Origin: JAAYTD01 sp964472015
Lineage (GTDB): Bacteria > Bacteroidota > Ignavibacteria > Kapaibacteriales > UBA2268
Assembly (NCBI GenBank): GCA_964472015.1
Contig: CAYYIP010000017.1
Span: forward strand, 1-42,984
Direction of reading: 5' to 3'
Length of the DNA stretch: 42,984 nucleotides
Each line of letters starts with the position of its first letter. Position 1 is the first letter of the stretch. Made by a program: the position numbers and the translations under genes. Positions 18,110 through 26,534 of the stretch are shown one piece after another. The notes beneath the pieces are model-generated. The model searched no databases. It saw nothing but the letters and a program-made list of their open reading frames with translations, and had not been told where the DNA came from.

Positions 18110-19363
18110 ATGAATAAGAAAAAGAATAAATTTAAAACAAATTATAAAATATTAATATTCTTGTTATTTAATTTATTTTTAAATGTCAAACTTTATGCAA
18201 ATGATTTAAATGAAAATATATTTAATTTATTTAATATAAATAATTCTTTTCAATTAATTGATACTTTAAAAGTTAAAGATTTCAGTTTTAATAATATTTT
18301 TTCATCTAGTGCTAATACAATTTTTACAGTTGTTCATAATAGTAATCATAATATTGATATTGATAATAATACTGATGCTGATGCTGATACTGATACTGAT
18401 ACTGGTAATTCTACTATTGATACTAATGAATCAAAATATATTTCTCCTGAAAGTTTTTTATATGCAGATACTAGACGTTATATTCTTACAGGTGGTACTC
18501 CTTTAAAAATTACTCGAATAAAACCTGTTGAATTTTCTATTTTTGCTGGTTTATTTACAGGAATATTAATTTTACAACACGAGTTGCAAATGAATACTAT
18601 TTGGAAGGAACATTCTAGCAAATTTCGAATTATAGAAGATGCAAAATATAGTATTTATATTGATAAACCAGGTCATGCTTACGGTTCTTATATTATATCT
18701 TATATTTTTCGTGAGGCCTTAGTATCTTCTGGTTTTAGTTGGAATTCGTCAAATAATATAGGTGCTGCTTTAGGATTAGGTTATTCTACATATATAGAAA
18801 TATTAGATGGTTTTGGTGAAAATTGGGGGTTTAGCCCTTCTGATTGGTATGCTGATTTAGTAGGTGCAGCTTTTTTTGCTGCACAAAATTATGTTCCTTT
18901 TTTACAAAATTTTTCACCTAAGTTTATGTATTTCCCTGCCGAATGGTTTGGACATACTTCACGAATTCCTCATGATCTTATGAATGATGATTATGCTTCT
19001 CAAACCTTTTTTTTATCAATAAATGTATATAATTTGTTGCCCGAAAAAATTAAGAAATATTATCCCGAATGGTTGGAGTTAAGTATTGGATATGCAGTAC
19101 GTAATATTTTAGCTGCAAATTCTGAAGCAGGAAAAGATAAAGTCCCGTGTAGTGAATGTATAAGTTTGGAACCAAATAATTACGGTAGTCCACGTTTAAT
19201 ATTGTCTTTGGATTATAACTTAGTAAAATTGTTACCTGATGGTTGTAACTTCTGGAATTGGTGTAAACAATCTCTTAATTTATTTAAACTACCATCACCT
19301 GCTTTAGAAATTGGTAAAGTTACACGATTTTATTTGTTATTTCCATTTAAATTGAATTTATAA
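18110..19363 (+). CDS. DUF2279 (YfiM-like) envelope protein
   Basis: A 417-residue secreted protein with a signal peptide ending near LYAND. Residues about 85-105 hold an Asp/Thr-rich stretch (DADADTDTDT) encoded by repeats of GATGCT/GATACT. The C-terminal two thirds match the DUF2279 family: KPGHAYGSYI, an internal segment EILDGFGENWGFSPSDWYADLVGA and FFAAQNYVP. DUF2279 proteins are predicted outer-membrane or periplasmic proteins of unknown function, frequent in Bacteroidota; the YfiM relation rests on the GHA/GKE-D pattern. The Asp-rich repeat could be a flexible or calcium-binding linker; that is inference. It is followed after 213 bases by rnr with no strong terminator. Confidence 0.75.
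   Translation: MNKKKNKFKTNYKILIFLLFNLFLNVKLYANDLNENIFNLFNINNSFQLIDTLKVKDFSFNNIFSSSANTIFTVVHNSNHNIDIDNNTDADADTDTDTGNSTIDTNESKYISPESFLYADTRRYILTGGTPLKITRIKPVEFSIFAGLFTGILILQHELQMNTIWKEHSSKFRIIEDAKYSIYIDKPGHAYGSYIISYIFREALVSSGFSWNSSNNIGAALGLGYSTYIEILDGFGENWGFSPSDWYADLVGAAFFAAQNYVPFLQNFSPKFMYFPAEWFGHTSRIPHDLMNDDYASQTFFLSINVYNLLPEKIKKYYPEWLELSIGYAVRNILAANSEAGKDKVPCSECISLEPNNYGSPRLILSLDYNLVKLLPDGCNFWNWCKQSLNLFKLPSPALEIGKVTRFYLLFPFKLNL
18365..18405 (+). repeat. Trinucleotide/hexamer repeat in DUF2279 gene
   Basis: Tandem copies of GATGCT and then GATACT encode alternating Asp-Ala and Asp-Thr in a low-complexity linker. The unit is a multiple of three, so length changes keep the frame. Confidence 0.8.
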
Positions 19364-19576
19364 TATTTTATATATTTATAAAATATTTTAGTAATAATAA
19401 TATTTAATAATATTAATAATTTAAAATATTAATAATATCTAAATTGTTATTTTTTAATATAAAAAACGTATAAAATATATAGTATATATTTAAAATTATT
19501 ATATTTAAATTTTATTTATATAATTTCACAAATTATTTGTTAAAAGAATAAAAATTAATTAAAAATAAGGAATTTT

Positions 19577-21709
19577 ATGAAAAAAGAACAATTATGCGAT
19601 GACGTTCTTAAATTATTATCAAAAAACAATTCTTTAAAGTTATTAGATATTTCTAAAAATCTTTCTATCAAATCAACGTCCGATGAATATTCTATTCTTA
19701 AATCTGCTTTAGAATTTCTAGTTGAACAAGGTGTTATAACAAAGTCATCAAGACATCGTTTTTCATTATCTAATAATTTGTCTAGTGGGATAGAAGGTAT
19801 TTTACATATTGATAATAATATAAATTATGTAGAGACAAATGATACTATTTATCCTATAATTTTTATTCCTAATAATTTTTTATATACAGCTTTAGATGGC
19901 GATACTGTTCTTGTAAAATTAATATTACAAGATAAAAAGAAAAAAGTAAGAGGCGAAATAGTTGACGTTATAAATAGAAATAATACTTTAATAACTGGAA
20001 TAGTTGAATTAGATGAGCATTTTTATTTTTTAATTCCCGATAATCCTAATTTAAAGTTAGATTTTTTAATTCCTAAAGATTATTTAAGTGGCGCAAGAGA
20101 TGGCGATAAAGTTAGTGCTGAATTTATCAAATGGGATAATCCATCAAAAAATCCTATAGTAAAAGTAAAATCAATTATTGGAAGAGCTGGTGATCCCTTA
20201 GTTGAATATGAAGCAATTGTAAAAGAGTTTAAATTACCTACTGATTTTCCTACAGAAGTAAAAAATGAAGTAAAAAGTTTTAAACCGCCTTTAAATTGTA
20301 ATGATTCAACACGTTTAGATTTGAGAAATGAATTAATAATTACTGTAGATCCATCAACAGCACGTGATTTTGATGATGCAGTTTCATTAAAAAGATTAGA
20401 AAATGGGAATTATTTACTTGGCGTTCATATTGCAGATGTTTCTAATTATGTAAAAGAAAATTCTGCCTTAGATAAAGAAGCTTGGAAACGCGGAAATAGT
20501 GTTTATTTAGTAGATCGTGTAATTCCAATGTTGCCTAAAGAATTATCAAATATTATTTGTTCTTTAAATCCTGGTGAACCACGTTATACTTTTTCTGTAA
20601 TAATGGAAATAGATTCGAAGTATGAAGTGATAAATTATTCAATAACTCCGTCAATAATAAAAAGTAAAAGAAGATATTCTTATGAAGAGGTTCAAGATAT
20701 TATTGATAGGAATAGTGGTGATAATTTTGAATTAATATTAGAATTAAATAAATTAGCAAAGCGTTTAAAATTAAAGCGAACTCAAGAAGGTAGTATAAAT
20801 TATGATACACAAGAAATAAAATATATTTTAGATGATGAAGATAAAATGCCGGTTGATGTTGAGATACATAAAACAACAGAAGCAACATCTTTAATAGAAG
20901 AGTGTATGCTTTTAGCAAATAGAACAGTTGCTAAACATATAAAGAAATATACAGATGAATATAAATTACCGACTCCAATACCTTTTATTTACAGAATACA
21001 TGATAAACCTAAAACTGATGCTCTAAATGAAGCTTTAGAGTTTATAAAAAATCTTGGTTATAAAATAAATTCTAAAAATATAACTTCTAATGTAATTAAT
21101 GATTTATTAGAAAAAGTTAAATTTACACCTGAAAATACCGTAATTAATCAAATACTAATAAGAGCAATGTCCAAGGCTGTCTATTCCGATGTTAATATAG
21201 GACATTATGGATTAGGATTTGCTGATTATACACATTTTACATCCCCGATAAGACGATATCCAGATTTAATTGTACATCGTTTTTTAAAAGAATATGTTTT
21301 AGGCAAACCGTCTGCTAAGCGTTTAAAAGAATTAGCAATGATAGCAAGAGATGCTGCGCAACATTCTAGTGATACCGAACGATATGGCGTTGAAGCAGAA
21401 CGTGCTTCTAATAAATTAGCAGGTGTTATTTATGCTAATATGCTAATTAATGAAGATAGAATATTTTCAGGTACAATAACGGGTGTTGTTCAATATGGTT
21501 TATTTATTTTATTAGATGAAATTTATTGTGAAGGACTTTTGCATACCCGTGATATGTTAGATGATTATTACCAATTTGATGCAACAAAAATGCGTATTGT
21601 TGGTAAAAAAACTAAGAAAGTATTTACTCTAGGTTTAAAAATAGCAGTACGTATAAAAAAAGTTAGTATTGAAAAACGCCAAATTGATTTAATTATGATA
21701 GAAAAATAA
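19577..21709 (+). CDS. rnr: Ribonuclease R
   Basis: A 710-residue 3'-to-5' exoribonuclease. Domains in order: N-terminal winged helix (about 1-65), cold-shock/OB domains (about 70-225), RNB catalytic domain (about 245-570) and S1 domain (about 625-706, FSGTITGVVQYGLFI). The active site reads DPSTARDFDDA at 258-268; D258, D264, D266 and D267 have the same spacing as the four catalytic aspartates of E. coli RNase R. FTSPIRRYPDLIVHR is the conserved RNB end. RNase R degrades structured RNA and takes part in rRNA and tmRNA quality control. AAGGAA at 19567-19572 supports the start. exoIII follows after 55 bases, probably co-transcribed. Confidence 0.96.
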   Translation: MKKEQLCDDVLKLLSKNNSLKLLDISKNLSIKSTSDEYSILKSALEFLVEQGVITKSSRHRFSLSNNLSSGIEGILHIDNNINYVETNDTIYPIIFIPNNFLYTALDGDTVLVKLILQDKKKKVRGEIVDVINRNNTLITGIVELDEHFYFLIPDNPNLKLDFLIPKDYLSGARDGDKVSAEFIKWDNPSKNPIVKVKSIIGRAGDPLVEYEAIVKEFKLPTDFPTEVKNEVKSFKPPLNCNDSTRLDLRNELIITVDPSTARDFDDAVSLKRLENGNYLLGVHIADVSNYVKENSALDKEAWKRGNSVYLVDRVIPMLPKELSNIICSLNPGEPRYTFSVIMEIDSKYEVINYSITPSIIKSKRRYSYEEVQDIIDRNSGDNFELILELNKLAKRLKLKRTQEGSINYDTQEIKYILDDEDKMPVDVEIHKTTEATSLIEECMLLANRTVAKHIKKYTDEYKLPTPIPFIYRIHDKPKTDALNEALEFIKNLGYKINSKNITSNVINDLLEKVKFTPENTVINQILIRAMSKAVYSDVNIGHYGLGFADYTHFTSPIRRYPDLIVHRFLKEYVLGKPSAKRLKELAMIARDAAQHSSDTERYGVEAERASNKLAGVIYANMLINEDRIFSGTITGVVQYGLFILLDEIYCEGLLHTRDMLDDYYQFDATKMRIVGKKTKKVFTLGLKIAVRIKKVSIEKRQIDLIMIEK

Positions 21710-21764
21710 AAAAATATATATATAATATAGTTATTAAATTTTTAATATAAAAATATAAAATAAT

Positions 21765-22571
21765 ATGAAAATTATCACTTGGAATATTAATGGTTATAGA
21801 GCAATTACAGGTCAAAATACGAGTAAACGTTATGATGTTATAACAAGTAATAATAAGTTATTTCCTTATATATATAAGAAGCAACCTGACATTATTTGTT
21901 TACAAGAGATAAAAGCAAGTAAAGACCAAATAAAAGAAAATAATTTATTTCCTGAAAATTATAAAGGCGAATATTTTTCTGCTACTTCAAAAAAAGGTTA
22001 TAGTGGTGTTGCCACTTTTTGTAAAATAATGCCACTTTATTACTCAACAGGTTTTAATAATGAAAAATTTGATGTTGAAGGGCGCGTATTGATTTCTCAT
22101 TATGAAAAATTTGTGCTATTAAATATATATTTTCCAAATGGAACTTCAGGTGATGAAAGGGTAAATTATAAACTTGAATTTTATGATGAACTATTTAAAT
22201 TTATAAAAATACTAGAAAATAAATATGAAAATATTATAATTTGTGGCGATTATAATACTGCTCATAATCCTATTGATATTGCGAGACCAAAAGAAAATGA
22301 AAATAACTCTGGTTTTTTGAAAATTGAACGTGTAAAATTAGATGAATTATATGATATGAATTATATTGATGCATTTAGAGAAGTAAATAAAAATACTATA
22401 CAATATTCTTGGTGGAGTAACCGAGGACGAGCTCGTGAAAATAATGTTGGTTGGCGTATAGATTATTTTTTTATATCTAAAAATTTAATGTCTAAAATAA
22501 ATAATTGTTATTATGATACAGATGTTATGGGGTCCGATCATTGTCCAATGATTCTCGATATTGACATTTAA
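21765..22571 (+). CDS. xth: Exodeoxyribonuclease III (AP endonuclease)
   Basis: A 268-residue exonuclease III/AP endonuclease for base-excision repair. Metal and catalytic motifs of the endonuclease/exonuclease/phosphatase fold are all present: TWNINGYRA (5-13), LQEIKAS with E48, IYFPNGTSGDERVNYKL, GDYNTAHNPID, GWRIDYFF and GSDHCP (256-261, catalytic D258-H259). Full length with the start fixed by the conserved MKIITWNING. It lies downstream of rnr on the same strand and ends at a bidirectional terminator shared with the convergent coiled-coil gene. Confidence 0.95.
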   Translation: MKIITWNINGYRAITGQNTSKRYDVITSNNKLFPYIYKKQPDIICLQEIKASKDQIKENNLFPENYKGEYFSATSKKGYSGVATFCKIMPLYYSTGFNNEKFDVEGRVLISHYEKFVLLNIYFPNGTSGDERVNYKLEFYDELFKFIKILENKYENIIICGDYNTAHNPIDIARPKENENNSGFLKIERVKLDELYDMNYIDAFREVNKNTIQYSWWSNRGRARENNVGWRIDYFFISKNLMSKINNCYYDTDVMGSDHCPMILDIDI

Positions 22572-22644
22572 TTATTTATATAATAATTACTATTTAATAA
22601 GATAATAAATAATAATTATTAAAATAAATATTCAATTATAAAAT

Positions 22645-22684
22645 AAAAAACTCGAATTTACTATTATAGTAACTCGAGTTTTTT
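22645..22684. terminator. Bidirectional terminator between xth and coiled-coil gene
   Basis: Outer stem AAAAAACTCGA (22645-22655) with TCGAGTTTTTT (22674-22684) and an inner helix TTACTA/TAGTAA. T run on the plus side and A run on the minus side suit both convergent genes. Confidence 0.88.
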
Positions 22685-22695
22685 ATTTATATCTT

Positions 22696-24804
22696 TTATA
22701 TTTTTTTTGCTAATTTAGTTAATAATCCTTCAAGTTTATTTGCTATTTCATTTTCAATATTTTCTTTATTTATATTGTGCTCATCTTTCTTATCTTTTTC
22801 TTTGTTTACAGCTTCCTTTTCTTTTTGTAATTCTAATATTTTTTCTTCTAATTCTAAATTTTTAATTGCAATATTTTTATTTTTTTCTTTTATGTTTTTA
22901 TTTTCACTTGTAATTTTACTGTTTTCTTCTTCTATTAATTCTTTTTTTAGTTTTAATTCTTTTATTTGATCTAAATATGTATTTTTTTCATTTTTAAGTT
23001 TTTCAATGTTATCATTTAAAATACTTATTTTTTGTTCATATTCTTTTTGTGGAATTATATCAAATAATGATACATTTTTTTCTTTGTTTTTATAGTATTC
23101 AATTTCTTTTTTTTGTTTAGATATTATTTTATTATGTTCCACATTTGATAGTCTTAATTTTTCAATTTCTTTTTTGATATCTATATTTTTTTCAATTTCT
23201 TCTTTTAAGTTTTTGTTTTCATAAATAATATCTTCCATATCTTGTTCAACATTTTTAATTTGTTCATTTTTATTATTTATATCGTTATTTAATTTAGATA
23301 TTATTTCACTTAATTTTATATTTTCATTTTGGAAAAATTCTATATCTATAGAACTTTTTGAGTTTTCTTCTATTATATTTCTTAATTCTTCATTTTCTAA
23401 TAATGATTTTTCTAAGTTGTATTTTGTTTGATTTAATGTATTTGTAAATTCATTAATTATTTTATTTTTATTTTCATTTTCATTTGATAGTTCAGTTATT
23501 TTTTTATTTGTAATTCTTAAAATATCATTTAATTTCTCATTATCAGTTATTATATTATTTAACTTAGTTTTTGTATTTGATAATTCTGTACTAATAAACT
23601 GAATGTTACTTTGTAAAGCTTCTATATGGTTTTCTAAAAAATTAATTTTATTATTAGATCCATTTATAATAGAATTATAATTTTCTATTTTTTGGTTTAA
23701 ATTTTTATTTTTATTTTTTTCTTCTTCTAATAAATTTTCTTTTTGATTTAATTTATTAATAAGTTCTCTAATTTTAAATTCATTTTTTTCTAAATTATCA
23801 ATATAACTTTCAAGTAAATAAATTTTATTCTTACTAGCATTTATTGAAGAATTGCTTTCGTCTAATTTAATTTTTAGTGTATTATTTTCTGCTAAAATAT
23901 TATTTAATTTATTTTCTAATAAATTAACTTTATTTTGATTTTTTATATTTTTTTGTTTTTCAGTTTGTAATTTTTCTAAATAATCACAAATCTTTTTTTC
24001 ATCATCTATTGATAATTCACTATTTAATAATAGATTTTCTTTAATTTTTTCGCTAGTAATATTTTGCAAATTTTGTTTAGAATAAAATAAATTTTTTAAC
24101 TCTAATTCATACCCATCAATTTTAGCTATTAAATTTAATTTTTCATTATTATGATTATCTATAAGTTTACTTATATATATTTTATTTTGTTCTAAATCTT
24201 GTTCTAATTTATTTTTTTCTTGGATTATTTTATCGTTTTTTTCTTTTAGAAGATTATTACTTAATAACAGACTTTCTAATTCTACAATACGTATTTTTAA
24301 TTTTTCTATTTGTTCGTGACGATTTAATAATTCTTTTCTATTATTAATAATTTCATTCCTAGCAAAATCATAATTTTGCATTATTGTTTCATAATCATTC
24401 TTTTGTTTTTCAAGTAAATTAATTTTTTCTTTTAATTCTTCATTTTTTATATATTTTTCTTCTTCGTATTTTTTATTTTCATTTACAAGCTCAAAATAAT
24501 CTTTTTCAATTAGTTTTAATTTATTTACTTGATTAGTTAAATTTGATATTATATTATCTTTATTTATAATATGATTGTTTTTTTCTTGTATATTTTTTTC
24601 TAATGTTGTTATATTTTGTTGTTTGTTTTCAAGTTCAATATTATTATGTTTTAATAATGTAGATATATTATTAACTCTTGTCTGTAATTCTTTTAATTTA
24701 ATATCATATGTTTGTATTTTTTCAACAGCTTTTTTTGCTGTTTCCCACATATTATCTATAGCAACTTGTATATTATTTTGTAAGTTTCCTGATTTGTTAT
24801 CCAT
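22696..24804 (-). CDS. Long coiled-coil protein, function unknown
   Basis: A 702-residue protein made almost wholly of predicted coiled coil: continuous heptads rich in Leu, Ile, Asn, Lys and Glu from about residue 30 to 680, no signal peptide and no membrane segment. The short N-terminal part (MDNKSGNLQNNIQVAIDNMW) and C-terminus (ANKLEGLLTKLAKKI) are the only non-repetitive ends. I do not recognise a family; resemblance to SMC, myosin-like or ZapB-type proteins reflects composition only. The frame extends to 24846, but GGAG in the end of the upstream lipoprotein gene sits just before the ATG at 24804, two bases after that gene's TAG, so I choose 24804 and infer translational coupling. A cytoplasmic scaffold is the simplest guess. 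Confidence 0.8.
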   Translation of the reverse strand: MDNKSGNLQNNIQVAIDNMWETAKKAVEKIQTYDIKLKELQTRVNNISTLLKHNNIELENKQQNITTLEKNIQEKNNHIINKDNIISNLTNQVNKLKLIEKDYFELVNENKKYEEEKYIKNEELKEKINLLEKQKNDYETIMQNYDFARNEIINNRKELLNRHEQIEKLKIRIVELESLLLSNNLLKEKNDKIIQEKNKLEQDLEQNKIYISKLIDNHNNEKLNLIAKIDGYELELKNLFYSKQNLQNITSEKIKENLLLNSELSIDDEKKICDYLEKLQTEKQKNIKNQNKVNLLENKLNNILAENNTLKIKLDESNSSINASKNKIYLLESYIDNLEKNEFKIRELINKLNQKENLLEEEKNKNKNLNQKIENYNSIINGSNNKINFLENHIEALQSNIQFISTELSNTKTKLNNIITDNEKLNDILRITNKKITELSNENENKNKIINEFTNTLNQTKYNLEKSLLENEELRNIIEENSKSSIDIEFFQNENIKLSEIISKLNNDINNKNEQIKNVEQDMEDIIYENKNLKEEIEKNIDIKKEIEKLRLSNVEHNKIISKQKKEIEYYKNKEKNVSLFDIIPQKEYEQKISILNDNIEKLKNEKNTYLDQIKELKLKKELIEEENSKITSENKNIKEKNKNIAIKNLELEEKILELQKEKEAVNKEKDKKDEHNINKENIENEIANKLEGLLTKLAKKI

Positions 24805-24806
24805 TA

Positions 24807-25748
24807 CTACTTTCTCCAATCTTCTAGACGATATTTTGCATAGCATGGAACAAGTTTTGCTTTTTCATAACATTTTACAGAGATAGCTTCTTTTTCTAAA
24901 AAAGCTCCAAACCAAAAGGGGAGATTACGTCTATCTTCTAATAAGTATAAACGTAAAGTCGTTTTAAATGGATATTCATTCATAACAATATAAGATTGAT
25001 GTACGGGTTTTGTAGCTTTAATATATTTATTTTTTTCATCAGTATATCCAATCCTTAATAATTTAAAAAACTGACCCTGTATTTGAGATAAATAACAAAT
25101 TCCAATAGCATCTTTATTTGATTTTACAAATTCAATTACCGAATCGGAATTTGGGAGTAAAGTTATTTGTTTTTTTATTTCTTTTTTCTTTGCAACACAA
25201 TTTATTAAGTTCCCATATTCAGACGAATTTTGATGTGCAATTGCTAAAACAGGTTCCGTAGTTAAATTAGGTAAAAAGTCAATAAACTTTTTATTTTCAG
25301 TAAGAACTTTAAATAAAAGTTCATCATTTAGTGTATCTGTCGGATAATCAACATTTGTAAAAAATACTAATGCATCATTTGCTATTTCCATTTTATAAAA
25401 CGGAGTAACATTATATAATTTCATTAAAGAATCTTCATCGGGGAGATTATCGCGACCAATAATTGCAACACGAGTTTTACCTGCTAATAAATGTGCTAAT
25501 ACATTTCTTGCATTTACACTTTGAGGAATTAATGTAACATTTTTATAACGTTTTGTATATAACTGAAAGACGGTATCTAATACATTTTTATAAGATTCAT
25601 CATAATATACTTCAACAGTTCCCGAATCTATTGTTTCTGTTGAGAGTGGGCGTTTAGATTTTTTGCTATCACAAGATGTAACAAATAATAAAAATGTAAT
25701 TGCAAATAAAGAAATAATATAGGTGAATTTTAATTTATTAGTTTTCAT
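24807..25748 (-). CDS. PstS-like substrate-binding lipoprotein
   Basis: A 313-residue lipoprotein: signal peptide with lipobox FVTSC (Cys about residue 26), then a type-II periplasmic binding fold of the phosphate-binding (PstS-like) superfamily. VEVYYDESYKNVLD opens the domain, with IGRDNLPDEDS, FYKMEIANDALVFFTN and GICYLSQIQG as the family-typical segments. No ABC permease or ATPase is adjacent, so it may sense or scaffold rather than import; in Bacteroidota such proteins often accompany TonB/ExbBD genes, which are also absent. It sits between a small membrane protein (84 bases upstream) and the coiled-coil gene (2 bases downstream). The ligand is unknown. Confidence 0.78.
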   Translation of the reverse strand: MKTNKLKFTYIISLFAITFLLFVTSCDSKKSKRPLSTETIDSGTVEVYYDESYKNVLDTVFQLYTKRYKNVTLIPQSVNARNVLAHLLAGKTRVAIIGRDNLPDEDSLMKLYNVTPFYKMEIANDALVFFTNVDYPTDTLNDELLFKVLTENKKFIDFLPNLTTEPVLAIAHQNSSEYGNLINCVAKKKEIKKQITLLPNSDSVIEFVKSNKDAIGICYLSQIQGQFFKLLRIGYTDEKNKYIKATKPVHQSYIVMNEYPFKTTLRLYLLEDRRNLPFWFGAFLEKEAISVKCYEKAKLVPCYAKYRLEDWRK

Positions 25749-25832
25749 AATTTAGATTTATATTAAATGTTATATTAATTTTAATAGATTATTTTACTGT
25801 TTTTACTATCATCTTAATTTATTATAATTTTT

Positions 25833-26048
25833 TTAATTTTCTTCTTCTTGATTTTCGTTTTCTAATTCTTTGTATTTTTTAGATTTTATCTTGTAAATAA
25901 TTAAACGATATGTTCCAAAAATAATACATATAATTCCTATTATAGTCGGTATATCAGTTTTATTATTCGGGGTAAATACACCAAAAATAAAAAGAATACC
26001 TACGACTATTATTATTATACGAGTAATGTAATTAATTATAGTTAACAT
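25833..26048 (-). CDS. Small two-helix membrane protein
   Basis: A 71-residue protein with two hydrophobic helices (about 8-25 and 33-52) and a charged Lys/Glu tail (KIKSKKYKELENENQEEEN). Not recognised. The amphipathic layout, position at the head of the minus-strand cluster and short distance to the lipoprotein gene support it being real. Similar small membrane proteins of unknown function are common in Bacteroidota. Confidence 0.6.
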   Translation of the reverse strand: MLTIINYITRIIIIVVGILFIFGVFTPNNKTDIPTIIGIICIIFGTYRLIIYKIKSKKYKELENENQEEEN

Positions 26049-26210
26049 AATTTTTAATTTTATATTTTTATTTATGTTAGTTAATTTAAATATTTTATAT
26101 AAATTTACGAAAAAAAAATAAATATATTGTTATTTTTTTATATGTTTTTTTCAAAGTAATAATAAAATTGCTATTTTCATTATTTATATTATAATTATGA
26201 AAAAAAATAT

Positions 26211-26241
26211 TTTGTTATAATTTAAAAAAAATGTATATTTG
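26211..26241 (+). promoter_or_regulatory. Consensus Bacteroidota promoter upstream of porU
   Basis: TTTG at 26211-26214 and TATATTTG at 26234-26241, exactly 19 bases apart: a full match to TTTG-N19-TAnnTTTG. It implies an untranslated leader of nearly 290 bases for porU or a separate short transcript. Confidence 0.6.
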
Positions 26242-26399
26242 TAAGTCTATATTTGTTATATATTATTATTTATTAAAAATTAATAGCTAAATAATATATA
26301 ATAGAAATATTAAAAATTTAATAAAAAATATTAAAATTGCTTTTGATTACATTTCTATATAATTTTCTAAAAAGGAATTACATTTATTATATTTGAAAT

Positions 26400-26438
26400 A
26401 AGTATAAAATAATATTATTTGTTATTTATTTTATACTT
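26400..26438. repeat. 13-bp perfect inverted repeat in porU leader
   Basis: AAGTATAAAATAA (26400-26412) and its exact complement (26426-26438) around a 13-base spacer. No T-tract follows on either strand, so it does not look like a terminator; it may be a leader hairpin or an operator. Confidence 0.6.
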
Positions 26439-26534
26439 ATTCGTATATTATAAAGTAATTAATACTAATTAAAATATATATAATTAAAAATATTACAAAA
26501 TAAATATATCATTATAATATATTGTAATTCGGTT

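Larger units (their letters stand above)
26049..26534. other. Divergent intergenic region before porU
   Basis: A 486-base AT-rich gap between the minus-strand cluster and porU. It holds a consensus promoter pair (26211-26241) about 290 bases upstream of porU and a 13-bp perfect inverted repeat at 26400-26438. No open frame of note and no tRNA-like or GC-rich RNA structure is seen. Confidence 0.6.

Noticed and set aside
18309..18506. Overlapping hydrophobic frame within DUF2279 gene
   Set aside because: Its Leu/Ile run is the Asp/Thr repeat read in another frame.
19362..19389. AT-only hairpin after DUF2279 gene as terminator
   Set aside because: An 11-bp stem made only of A and T is expected by chance in this composition and would be weak.
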